Shown here: piece by piece, positions 1 through 6,941 of the stretch | Numbering within the stretch: position 1 is the stretch's first letter | Layout: each line of letters starts with the position of its first letter | Source: JBEVJK01 sp040510195 | GTDB taxonomy: Bacteria; Pseudomonadota; Alphaproteobacteria; Rhizobiales; Rhizobiaceae | Assembly: GCA_040510195.1 (NCBI GenBank) | Contig: JBEVJK010000057.1 | Location: 1-18,551 of the forward strand | Reading direction: 5' to 3' | Length of the DNA stretch: 18,551 nucleotides | Notes under the pieces: generated by a model | Told to the model about the DNA's origin: nothing | Databases searched by the model: none | What the model saw: only the letters and a program-made list of their open reading frames with translations | Position numbers and translations under genes: made by a program

Positions 1-749
1 ACCTGCAGCCGGGTCGCCCCCAGCCAGGAGTTCGCTACCTCGAAGCCCTGGTGCACCTCGCCCAGGATCTGCTCCTTGGGCAGCCGGCAGTCGTCGAACT
101 CCAGGATGGCATTGGTGTAGCCGCGGTGCGACACGTTGCGGTAGCCGTCGCGGACGGTGAAACCGGGCGTGCCCTTGTCGACGAAGAAGGCGGTGATCTT
201 CTTGCGCTTGCCGCGCGGCGTCTCTTCCTCGCCCGAGGCCATGAAGACGATGGCGAAATCGGCGATGTCGGCGTGGCTGATGAAATGCTTGGTGCCGTTG
301 AGCAGCCAGTCGCCACCCGTCTCGACGGCAGTCGCCTTCATGCCCCGCAGATCGGAGCCGGCGCCGGGTTCCGTCATCGCCAGGCAATCCCACTTCTCGC
401 CGCGAATGCACGGGAACAGGTATTTCTCGCGCTGCTCCGCGGTGCCGGCGAGCAGGATGTTCGACGGCCGCGCCACGCATGTCCAGTGCAGCGCATAATT
501 GGCTCGGCCGAGCTCCTTCTCGTAGAGCAGCCAGGTCACCGTATCGAGCCCGGCGCCGCCGACGTCTTCCGGCATGTTGGCGGCATAGAGCCCCGCCGCG
601 ATCGCCTTGGCCTTGATCTCTTCGATCAGCTCGCGGCGCAGATGGCCGCTTCGCTCGACCTCCAGCTCGTGCGGATAGAGCTCGTTCTCGACGAAGGCGC
701 GCGTCGTGTCGACGATGAGCTGCTGCTCTTCCGAAAGGCCGAAATCCAT
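1..749 (-). CDS. Acyl-CoA dehydrogenase, C-terminus beyond the left edge
   Basis: FAD-dependent oxidation of an acyl-CoA to the trans-2-enoyl-CoA, electrons going to ETF. The 249 visible residues start MDFGLSEEQQ and cover the helical N-domain and the middle beta domain of the family, including TEPGAGSD (residues 126-133) that lines the FAD/substrate site, then NGTKHFISHA near residue 151. The catalytic Glu and the C-terminal helical domain lie outside the window. The start ATG is 4 nt after the stop of the carnitine dehydrogenase gene, so the two are surely co-transcribed and probably translationally coupled. Substrate cannot be read from this fragment. Because of its operon, oxidation of gamma-butyrobetainyl-CoA to crotonobetainyl-CoA, upstream of carnitine, is a reasonable inference; another short-chain acyl-CoA is equally possible. 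Family call is firm, substrate is not. Confidence 0.93.
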   Translation of the reverse strand, partial: MDFGLSEEQQLIVDTTRAFVENELYPHELEVERSGHLRRELIEEIKAKAIAAGLYAANMPEDVGGAGLDTVTWLLYEKELGRANYALHWTCVARPSNILLAGTAEQREKYLFPCIRGEKWDCLAMTEPGAGSDLRGMKATAVETGGDWLLNGTKHFISHADIADFAIVFMASGEEETPRGKRKKITAFFVDKGTPGFTVRDGYRNVSHRGYTNAILEFDDCRLPKEQILGEVHQGFEVANSWLGATRLQ

Positions 750-753
750 GGCC

Positions 754-1881
754 CTACCCTTTCTTCCTGCCCTTGCCGGCGGTCTTGGCCTTCTTTGCCG
801 ACTTGCCGGACTTGTCCTTCTTGGTGGCCTTGGCGAGCTTCCTGCCGGCCTTCCCGGCCTTCCCGGCCTTGCCGGCCGCCTTCGCGGCATTGCCCGAAAG
901 CTGGCGCGTGAAGTCGCGGTAGAGCGCCCCGGCGCCCCAGCCCTTGCCCCTGTTCTCCTTGGAGAGCGCCTCCATGATGGCCACCAGATTGTCGTCACGG
1001 ATCCGTTCCAATTCGCGGATCGAAAGGCCGGCGGCTTGCGCGTCCGACTGGTCGGCGATCTTGTCGACGAGCTCCGGCGTCAGTTCCGGAACGTCCATGA
1101 GCTTGGTCCAGGGCCAGGCGAGGCATGGCCCGAACTGGGCGATGAAGTGCCGCATGCCGGCCTCCCCGCCGGCGATGCGGTAGACCTGGAACATGCCCAT
1201 CTGCGCCCAGCGTATGCCGAACGAATAGCGCATGATGTCGTCGAGCTCCTCGACGGTGGTGATGTCGTCCTTGATCAGCCACAGCGCCTCGCGCCACACC
1301 GCCTCCAGCAGCCGGTCGCCGACGAACGCCTCGATCTCCTTGCGGATCACCACCGGCTTCATGCCGATTGCTGCGTAGATCGCCCTCGCCTTCTCGATCG
1401 CCGCCGGCGAGGTCTTCTCGCCGCCCACGATCTCGACCAGCGGCAGCAGGTAGACCGGGTTGAACGGGTGGCCGACCACCAGCCGCTCCGGGTTCGCCAT
1501 GGCGCTCTGCATGTCGGTCGGCTTGATGCCGGAGGTCGAGGAGCCGATCAGCGCCTCCCGCGGCGCGCGGGCGTCGATCTCCGCCAGCACCTTGTGCTTC
1601 AGGTCCAGTCGTTCGGGCACGCTCTCCTGCACGAAGTCGGCGCCGTCGACGGCCTCGGCGATCGTCTTGGCATAGCGGATGCGGCCTTCCTTGGGCAGGC
1701 CGCCCGGCACCATGCGGCGATAGGCGCGACGCGCCCCCTTCATCACATCGCCGACCTTGCGGGCGGCTTCCGGGTCCGGATCGAACAGGCTGACGTCGAT
1801 GCCGTTGAGCGCCAGCCGCGCCACCCAGCCCGCCCCGATGACGCCGCCGCCTATCGCGGCAGCCTTGCGGATTTCGACCAT
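754..1881 (-). CDS. lcdH: L-carnitine 3-dehydrogenase with Lys/Ala-rich tail
   Basis: NAD-dependent oxidation of L-carnitine to 3-dehydrocarnitine, first step of aerobic carnitine degradation. The protein has a 3-hydroxyacyl-CoA-dehydrogenase fold: Rossmann GGGVIGAGW at residues 12-20, an acidic residue after the second beta strand (LFDPDPEA) favouring NAD over NADP, and HPFNPVYLLPLVEIV carrying the catalytic-region His. The C-domain block YSFGIRWAQMGMFQVYR is typical of carnitine dehydrogenases rather than of fatty-acid 3-hydroxyacyl-CoA dehydrogenases. The family is about 320 residues; this protein has 375. The extra residues 331-375 are a low-complexity tail with 16 Lys and 2 Arg among 45 residues. 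Gene order (beta-keto acid cleavage enzyme upstream, acyl-CoA dehydrogenase downstream, GlxA-type regulator divergent) supports the carnitine assignment over a generic hydroxybutyryl-CoA dehydrogenase. Confidence 0.88.
   Translation of the reverse strand: MVEIRKAAAIGGGVIGAGWVARLALNGIDVSLFDPDPEAARKVGDVMKGARRAYRRMVPGGLPKEGRIRYAKTIAEAVDGADFVQESVPERLDLKHKVLAEIDARAPREALIGSSTSGIKPTDMQSAMANPERLVVGHPFNPVYLLPLVEIVGGEKTSPAAIEKARAIYAAIGMKPVVIRKEIEAFVGDRLLEAVWREALWLIKDDITTVEELDDIMRYSFGIRWAQMGMFQVYRIAGGEAGMRHFIAQFGPCLAWPWTKLMDVPELTPELVDKIADQSDAQAAGLSIRELERIRDDNLVAIMEALSKENRGKGWGAGALYRDFTRQLSGNAAKAAGKAGKAGKAGRKLAKATKKDKSGKSAKKAKTAGKGRKKG
844..877. repeat. Period-9 tandem repeat inside lcdH 3' end
   Basis: On the plus strand the unit (G/C)CCGGCCTT is repeated at 844-852, 853-861 and 862-870, with a partial fourth unit at 871-877. 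Read on the coding strand it is AAGGCCGGG-like, giving repeated Lys-Ala-Gly in the basic tail of the carnitine dehydrogenase. The period is a multiple of three, so changes in copy number would keep the reading frame. Confidence 0.85.
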
Positions 1882-1923
1882 CAGTGCCCCTCCAGACCGT
1901 TTCGTTTCCGTAACGGAGCCTTC

Positions 1924-2829
1924 CTACCAACGCTTCTTGAGCTTCATCTTTTCGCGCACTGCGGAAGGGCCCATGATCTTCGAGCCCATGCCCTCGGCAA
2001 CCTTCACCGCCCGCTCGACCAGCGCGCCATTGGTGGCGAGCACACCCTTGTCCAACCAGAGATTGTCCTCCAGCCCGACCCGGATGTGGCCTCCCGCCGC
2101 CAGCGCCACCGCCGTGTAGGGCAGCTCGTTGCGGCCGATCGAGAAGGCCGAGAAGGTCCAGTCGGCGGGCAGGTTCGTGGTCAGCGAAAGCAGCGTCGCG
2201 AGATCGTCGGGCGCCCCCCAGGGGATGCCCATGCAGAGCTGGACCATGACCGGGTCGTCGAGCAGCCCTTGGCCGTGCAGCCATTTGGCGAGCAGCAAAT
2301 GGCCGGTGTCGAACACCTCGACCTCCGGCTTGACGCCCAGCGCCTGGATCTGCGCGGCCATCGCCTTCAGCATGGCCGGCGTGTTGGTCATGATGTAGTC
2401 CTGCTCGCCGAAGTTCATCGTGCCGCAGTCGAGCGTGCAGATCTCCGGCAGCAGCTTGGCGACATGCACCAGCCGCTCGGTGGCGCCGACCATGTCGGTG
2501 CCTTGCGCGGCCGGTGGCAGCGGCTGTTCGGGGCTGCCCAGCGTCAGGTCGCCGCCCATGCCGGCGGTGAAGTTGACGACGACGTCGATGCCCGACCGCT
2601 TGATGAGGTTCAGGACCTCTTCATAGAGCGCCACGTCGCGCGCCCCCTTGCCGGTCTCGGGGTTGCGCACGTGGATGTGGGCGATCGCCGCCCCGGCATT
2701 GGCCGCCTCGATGGCGGCGTCGGCGATCTGGCGCGGGGTGACCGGCACTTTGTCGGAGCGGCCGGCGGTGTCGCCCGACCCGGTGACGGCGCAGGTGATG
2801 AAGACGTCGCGGCTCGGCGTCAGTCCCAT
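1924..2829 (-). CDS. Beta-keto acid cleavage enzyme (DUF849), probably 3-dehydrocarnitine-cleaving
   Basis: A BKACE/Kce-family protein of 301 residues. The family uses a zinc ion to cleave a beta-keto acid with acetyl-CoA, releasing acetoacetate and a new acyl-CoA. With 3-dehydrocarnitine the products would be acetoacetate and betainyl-CoA. Visible motifs are ITCAVTGSGDT (residues 11-21), the zinc-binding HIHVRNPETG (His51 and His53), NFTAGMGGDL, and SIGRNELPY with GGHIRVGLEDNLW in the C-terminal third, the last carrying the conserved Glu. I start at 2829 because GGGAGGA (2837-2843) lies 7 nt upstream and the product begins where the family does; an upstream start at 2877 would add 16 unlike residues. 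First gene of the operon. No betainyl-CoA thioesterase gene is seen next to it, unlike Pseudomonas cdhCAB; it may lie beyond the left edge. Confidence 0.9.
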   Translation of the reverse strand: MGLTPSRDVFITCAVTGSGDTAGRSDKVPVTPRQIADAAIEAANAGAAIAHIHVRNPETGKGARDVALYEEVLNLIKRSGIDVVVNFTAGMGGDLTLGSPEQPLPPAAQGTDMVGATERLVHVAKLLPEICTLDCGTMNFGEQDYIMTNTPAMLKAMAAQIQALGVKPEVEVFDTGHLLLAKWLHGQGLLDDPVMVQLCMGIPWGAPDDLATLLSLTTNLPADWTFSAFSIGRNELPYTAVALAAGGHIRVGLEDNLWLDKGVLATNGALVERAVKVAEGMGSKIMGPSAVREKMKLKKRW

Positions 2830-2888
2830 GGCGGAATCCTCCCGGAGAAGAGCCTCCACTGTGGCCCGACTTGCCAAATTCTGCTTCG

Positions 2889-2903
2889 CGATTTACGAAA
2901 TCG
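2889..2903. promoter_or_regulatory. Candidate operator between carnitine genes and regulator
   Basis: The perfect inverted repeat CGATTT-ACG-AAATCG is centred in the 79-bp divergent gap 2830-2908, starting 60 nt from the catabolic operon and 6 nt before the regulator gene. A weak plus-strand promoter reading, TTGCCA (2871-2876), 17-nt spacer, TACGAA (2894-2899), overlaps it, which would fit autoregulation. Purely positional evidence; arms this short can arise by chance. Confidence 0.35.
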
Positions 2904-2908
2904 AATTG

Positions 2909-3910
2909 ATGAAAAGCGAAACCGCCAGCGTCTTCCAGCCCGAGCGCCTGCCGCTGGCGGTCACCTTGCTGGTGCTCGACGGCTCCTCGATCATGTGCGT
3001 GGCGTCGGCCGTCGACCCCCTGCGCGCCGCCAACCGCATCTCGGGCGAGACCATGTTCGACTGGAGGACCGTGTCGCTCGACGGCGAGGCGCCGGTCACC
3101 ACCAGCGGCCTGCCGGTGGCGGTCAGCGGCCGCTTCGACCCGTCGGCGCGGACCGACATGCTGGTGATGATCGGCGGCTTCGGTACCCGCGACCACGCGG
3201 CGCCGGGGCTTCTCGGCGGCATCCGACGCGTCGCCCAGTCGGCGCGCGCCGTCGGCGGCGTCGAGGCCGGCACCTGGCTGCTCGGCCGTGCCGGCCTGCT
3301 CGAGGGTCGCGCCGCGACCACCCATTGGGAGGACATGGAGGACTTCGCCGCCGCTTTCCCGGAGGCCGACGTGCGCCCCGACCGCTACGTCATCGATGGG
3401 CCCGTCTTCACCACCGGGGGCGCCTCGCCGACCTTCGATCTGATGCTGCATCTGATCCGCATGCGCCTTGGCATGGCCGTGGCGCTGGATGTCGCCAGCG
3501 TCTTCATCTACGACCAGGCCAAGGCTGCGACCGACGCGCAGCCGCTCGTCTCGCTCGGCCGGCTCGACGGCTGGGACCCGCGGCTCGCCCAGGCGATCCG
3601 GTTGATGGAGGCGCATGTCGACGCGCCGCTCACCACGGCTGCGATCGCCCGCCGCGTCGGCGTCACGCCGCGCGCGCTGGAGCTCATCTTCCGCCGCTCG
3701 ATCGGCGAGACGCCCGGCGCCTACTCGCTGCGGCTCCGGCTGAACGCCGCGCGCCGTCTCGTGCTCGACACGCGGCTTGCCATGGCCGACATCGCCGCGC
3801 GCACGGGCTTCTCCTCCGGCGCGGCGTTCTCGCGCGCCTTCGCCAGGAGCTTCGGCCTGCCGCCGGTCAGGCTCCGGCGGGTTCCTGACCCCTCCGCCCC
3901 TCAAACATAG
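2909..3910 (+). CDS. GlxA/AraC-family transcriptional regulator, CdhR-like
   Basis: A 333-residue two-domain regulator. Residues ~15-200 form a DJ-1/PfpI-like ligand domain: LVLDGSSIMCVASAVDPLRAAN near the start, MLVMIGG, then GVEAGTWLLGRAGLLEGRAATTHW. As in other regulators of this class the catalytic Cys of true PfpI proteases is absent. Residues ~230-325 are an AraC double helix-turn-helix: LTTAAIARRVGVTPRALELIFRR and MADIAARTGFSSGAAFSRAF. CdhR, the carnitine activator of Pseudomonas, has this architecture, and this gene diverges from the carnitine genes, so it probably activates them in response to carnitine or dehydrocarnitine. I start at ATG 2909, where homology begins; longer in-frame starts run back into the divergent operon. 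No clear Shine-Dalgarno is visible. Its stop codon lies inside the 3' end of xylA on the other strand. Confidence 0.87.
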   Translation: MKSETASVFQPERLPLAVTLLVLDGSSIMCVASAVDPLRAANRISGETMFDWRTVSLDGEAPVTTSGLPVAVSGRFDPSARTDMLVMIGGFGTRDHAAPGLLGGIRRVAQSARAVGGVEAGTWLLGRAGLLEGRAATTHWEDMEDFAAAFPEADVRPDRYVIDGPVFTTGGASPTFDLMLHLIRMRLGMAVALDVASVFIYDQAKAATDAQPLVSLGRLDGWDPRLAQAIRLMEAHVDAPLTTAAIARRVGVTPRALELIFRRSIGETPGAYSLRLRLNAARRLVLDTRLAMADIAARTGFSSGAAFSRAFARSFGLPPVRLRRVPDPSAPQT

Positions 3911-5211
3911 CGGTTGACGATGTTCTCCAAGAGCTCCTGACGGCCCGAGCGCGGCTCCGGCTCGATCTTCTCCTTGACCACCCGGCCGGCAATCTCCTCC
4001 AGCGTCCGCTTGCCGGAAAGCATTGCCTTGCCCTCGGCCGAGTCCCAGCCGGCATAGCGCTCCTCCAGCGGGCCGAGCAGCGCCCGCTCCTCCAGCATGC
4101 GCGCCGCCGCCTTCAATCCGCGCGCGCAGCAGTCCATGCCGCCGATATGAGCGACCAGCAGATCCTCCGGATCGAGCGACTGCCGCCTCAGCTTGGCGTC
4201 GAAATTGGTGCCGCCCGTCTTGAAGCCGCCATTCAGCAGCACCTGGTAGAAAGCCAGCGCCATCTCGGGCACGTTGTTGGGGAACTGGTCGGTGTCCCAG
4301 CCCGACTGGTAGTCGTTGCGGTTCATGTCGATGGAACCGAAAATGCCGAGCGCGCCAGCCAGCGCCAGCTCGTGCTCGAAGGAATGGCCGGCGAGGATCG
4401 CATGGCCCTGCTCGATGTTGACCTTGACCTCCTTCTCCAGCCCGAACCTCTTCAGGAAGCCATAGACGGTGGCGACGTCGAAATCGTACTGGTGCTTGGT
4501 CGGCTCCTGGGGCTTCGGCTCGATCAGGATGGTGCCCTTGAAGCCGATCTTCTTCTTGTAGTCGACCACCAGCGAGAGGAACCGCCCCGCCTGCTCCTGC
4601 TCGCGCCCGAGGTCGGTGTTGAGCAGCGTCTCGTAGCCCTCGCGGCCGCCCCACAGCACATAGTTCTCGCCACCGAGCCGCTGGGTGACGTCCATGCAGG
4701 CCTTCACCGTCGCCGCGGCGTAGGCGAACACGTCGGGGTCGGGATTGGTCGCCGCGCCGGCCATCCAGCGGCGGTGCGAGAACATGTTGGCCGTGCCCCA
4801 CAGGAGCTTGACACCCGTCTCCTTCATTTTGCCGGCAAAGACGTCGGCGATCTCGTCGAGGCGCGCCGCGCTCTCGGCGAAATCCTTGCCCTCCGGCCGC
4901 ACGTCGGCGTCGTGGAAGCAGAAATACGGCGCGCCGAGCAGCGAGAACATCTCGAAGGCGACGTCGGCCTTGAGCTTGGCGCGCTCCATCGTGTCGCCGA
5001 ACCAGGGCCGCTCGAACGTCTGGCCGCCGAACGGATCGCCGCCCGGCCAGGCGAAGGAATGCCAATAGGCCACCGCGAAGCGCAGATGGTCCTCGAGCCG
5101 CTTGCCGAGCACCTTTTCATCTGGGTCGTAGAAGCGGAAGGCGAGCGGATTGGTCGAGTCCGGACCCTCGTAGCGGATCGGCTGGATATCCTTGAAGAAG
5201 CCCGTGGTCAC
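3901..5211 (-). CDS. xylA: Xylose isomerase
   Basis: Interconverts D-xylose and D-xylulose with divalent metal in the cytoplasm. The 436-residue product matches the class II length. It carries the catalytic His100 and Asp103 (CFHDADVRPEG), WGTANMFSHRRWMAGA, the metal-ligand stretch ILIEPKPQEPTKHQYDFD, and GSIDMNRNDYQSGWDTDQFP. The start is GTG at 5211, the only start codon giving the proper N-terminus, and the preceding in-frame sequence is xylB read in another frame. The GTG overlaps the xylB TGA as GTGA, so translation is coupled. Order is xylB then xylA. The last 10 nt overlap the 3' end of the convergent regulator gene, leaving no room for a separate terminator. Confidence 0.98.
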   Translation of the reverse strand: MTTGFFKDIQPIRYEGPDSTNPLAFRFYDPDEKVLGKRLEDHLRFAVAYWHSFAWPGGDPFGGQTFERPWFGDTMERAKLKADVAFEMFSLLGAPYFCFHDADVRPEGKDFAESAARLDEIADVFAGKMKETGVKLLWGTANMFSHRRWMAGAATNPDPDVFAYAAATVKACMDVTQRLGGENYVLWGGREGYETLLNTDLGREQEQAGRFLSLVVDYKKKIGFKGTILIEPKPQEPTKHQYDFDVATVYGFLKRFGLEKEVKVNIEQGHAILAGHSFEHELALAGALGIFGSIDMNRNDYQSGWDTDQFPNNVPEMALAFYQVLLNGGFKTGGTNFDAKLRRQSLDPEDLLVAHIGGMDCCARGLKAAARMLEERALLGPLEERYAGWDSAEGKAMLSGKRTLEEIAGRVVKEKIEPEPRSGRQELLENIVNRYV

Positions 5212-6662
5212 GTCGTCACTCCCTTGATGGCTGGATAGAGCGCGCGGTAGCGCCGATAAGCGGCCTGATAGGCGTCGGCATGCGCCAGCTCGGGCTCGAC
5301 CGTCCCCGCCGTCTCCGGCGGCGTGCAGATGGACAGCGGATCGGCCGTTTCGGCAGCGATGAGGCCGAGCCGCGCGGCGCCGAAGGCGGCTCCGAAATCG
5401 CCGTCCGCGGGAATGTCGACCGGCAGCGCGAGCGCCGTGGCGATCGCCTTCAGCCAGTAGCGCGAGCGCGAGCCGCCGCCGATCGCCGTCACCCGCGTCA
5501 GCTCGGTGCCCGCCTCGCGGAGCGCCTCCTGGCTGTCGCGGAAGGCGAAGGCCACGCCTTCCAGCACCGCCTGCGTCAGGCTTGCGCGTCCGGTCTGGTG
5601 GGCCAGCCCGGTGAAGGCGCCGCGGATGCCGGCGTCGTTGTGCGGCGTCCGCTCGCCGCTGAGATAGGGCAGGAAGCTGACGCCGCTCGGCGCCTTCAAG
5701 TCGTCGCCCAGCTCGGCGGTGAGCTCGCCGGCCTTCCGGCCGGTCACCTCGGACAGCCAGTTGAGCGAGTCGGTCGCCGACAGGATCACGCCCATCTGGT
5801 GCCACGCATTCGGCAGCGCATGACAGAACGTGTGCACCGCGCTTGCGGGATTGGGCAAATAGGCGCCGTTGGCGGCGAACAGCACGCCGGACGTGCCGAG
5901 CGACACGAAGGCAGCTCCGGGCCGCACCGTGCCCATGCCGCAGGCCGAGGCGGCGTTGTCGCCGGCGCCGCCGGCCACGACGATGCCAGTGCCGAGGCCC
6001 CAGCGCCTGGCCAGCTCTGGCCTCAGCGTGCCGGCGGGCTCGGTGCCCTCCACCAGCGCCGGCATCTGGGTCCTGTCGAGCTCCGTCGCGGCGAGCAACG
6101 CGTCCGACCAGGCGCGTCCGCCGACGTCGAGCCAGGAGGTGCCGGCCGAATCCGACATCTCGGAAATGTGCTCGCCGGTGAGCCAGAGCCTCAGATAATC
6201 CTTGGGCAACAGCACCTTGGCGACCTTGGCGAAGATCGCCGGCTCGTTCTCCTTGACCCAGACCAGCTTGGGCGCGGTGAAGCCGGGAAAAACGATGTTG
6301 CCGGTGATCTTGCGGAACTCAGGGTCGGCGTCGAGCCTGGCCGCCTGGACGTGGCTGCGTGTGTCGTTCCAAAGGATGCAGGGCCGCAGCACCCGATCGT
6401 CGGCGTCGAGCAGCGTCGCACCGTGCATCTGCCCCGACAGCCCGATGCCGCGCAGCGCCTTGAGTTCGGCCGGATGCGCGGCGGCCAGCGCATCGAGCGC
6501 GGTCTCCGTGGCGGCGATCCAGTCCGCCGGGTCCTGCTCGGACCATCCCGGATGCGGCCGCGAGACCTCCAGCGCGCCATTCGCTTGGCCGATGATGCGC
6601 TGGGCGCCGTCGATCAGCAGCGCCTTGACCCCCGATGTGCCCAGGTCGAGCCCGAGATACAT
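5208..6662 (-). CDS. xylB: Xylulokinase (FGGY carbohydrate kinase)
   Basis: Phosphorylates D-xylulose with ATP to D-xylulose 5-phosphate, feeding the pentose phosphate pathway. The 484-residue product has the FGGY actin-like ATPase fold: N-terminal phosphate loop GLDLGTSGVKALLIDG (residues 4-19), GLSGQMHGATLLD, the central GGAGDNAASACGMG with the expected catalytic Asp and FVSLGTSGVLF, then LPYLSGERTPHND and GGGSRSRYWLKAIA near the C-terminus. I start at ATG 6662, preceded by GGGAGGAA (6669-6676) with a 6-nt spacer; an upstream start at 6695 adds 11 residues not found in the family. First gene of the xylBA unit and transcribed away from the sulfate transporter. Confidence 0.97.
   Translation of the reverse strand: MYLGLDLGTSGVKALLIDGAQRIIGQANGALEVSRPHPGWSEQDPADWIAATETALDALAAAHPAELKALRGIGLSGQMHGATLLDADDRVLRPCILWNDTRSHVQAARLDADPEFRKITGNIVFPGFTAPKLVWVKENEPAIFAKVAKVLLPKDYLRLWLTGEHISEMSDSAGTSWLDVGGRAWSDALLAATELDRTQMPALVEGTEPAGTLRPELARRWGLGTGIVVAGGAGDNAASACGMGTVRPGAAFVSLGTSGVLFAANGAYLPNPASAVHTFCHALPNAWHQMGVILSATDSLNWLSEVTGRKAGELTAELGDDLKAPSGVSFLPYLSGERTPHNDAGIRGAFTGLAHQTGRASLTQAVLEGVAFAFRDSQEALREAGTELTRVTAIGGGSRSRYWLKAIATALALPVDIPADGDFGAAFGAARLGLIAAETADPLSICTPPETAGTVEPELAHADAYQAAYRRYRALYPAIKGVTT
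5219..5225 (-). promoter_or_regulatory. Ribosome binding site of xylA within xylB
   Basis: AAGGGAG on the minus strand sits 7 nt before the GTG at 5211 and inside the last codons of xylB. It supports the non-ATG start of xylA. Confidence 0.7.
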
Positions 6663-6941
6663 GCCTGGTTCCTCCCGCTCGAAGCTTCGCAGCAAACCCC
6701 CCGGGCTTGCAAGCGTCCAGGCGCCTCCCCCGACAGATTATTTCGAGGCTCGGAAAAATTCGCTGCCGCGGCGTGTGCACCTGTCGACTTCGCGAAAACA
6801 CGCTTCTTGCGCAACAGCTTTCCGTCGAAGCGTGGGTTTTTGGAACAGCTTTGCCCACGCCTGGAACAAATCGAACGTCGTCCGCATTATCATTCTCTAC
6901 ATAATCTCTAGAGTTATCCGCGACACAACGGAGTCGAAGAG
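6663..6941. promoter_or_regulatory. Divergent regulatory gap between xylBA and the sulfate operon
   Basis: No gene is seen in these 279 bp. It must hold the promoters of both operons, but I cannot place a good -35/-10 pair for either. Motifs visible: palindrome TTGCGCAA (6807-6814), of LacI-operator style; inverted arms CACGCTTC (6799-6806) and GAAGCGTG (6827-6834) around it; direct copies of TGGAACA at 6841 and 6862, 21 bp apart; and near the sulfate genes an AT-rich block with CTCTAGAG (6906-6913) inside ATAA/TTAT arms (6901-6904, 6914-6917). Several of these are expected by chance in this length. Confidence 0.4.

Noticed and set aside
706..3888. A 1060-codon open frame on the plus strand across the carnitine genes.
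   Set aside because: It is antisense to three well-supported genes, its product is low-complexity Arg/Ala/His-rich with no recognisable domain, and such frames are routine at high GC.
2621..5065. An 814-codon minus-strand frame spanning the xylA 3' region and the regulator.
   Set aside because: It lies in the wrong frame of xylA and antisense to the regulator; the Arg/Gly-rich product is a shadow.
6799..6840. Inverted arms followed by GGTTTTT as a terminator.
   Set aside because: Both flanking genes are transcribed away from this point, the loop would be 20 nt, and the T run is short; a regulatory or chance origin is likelier.
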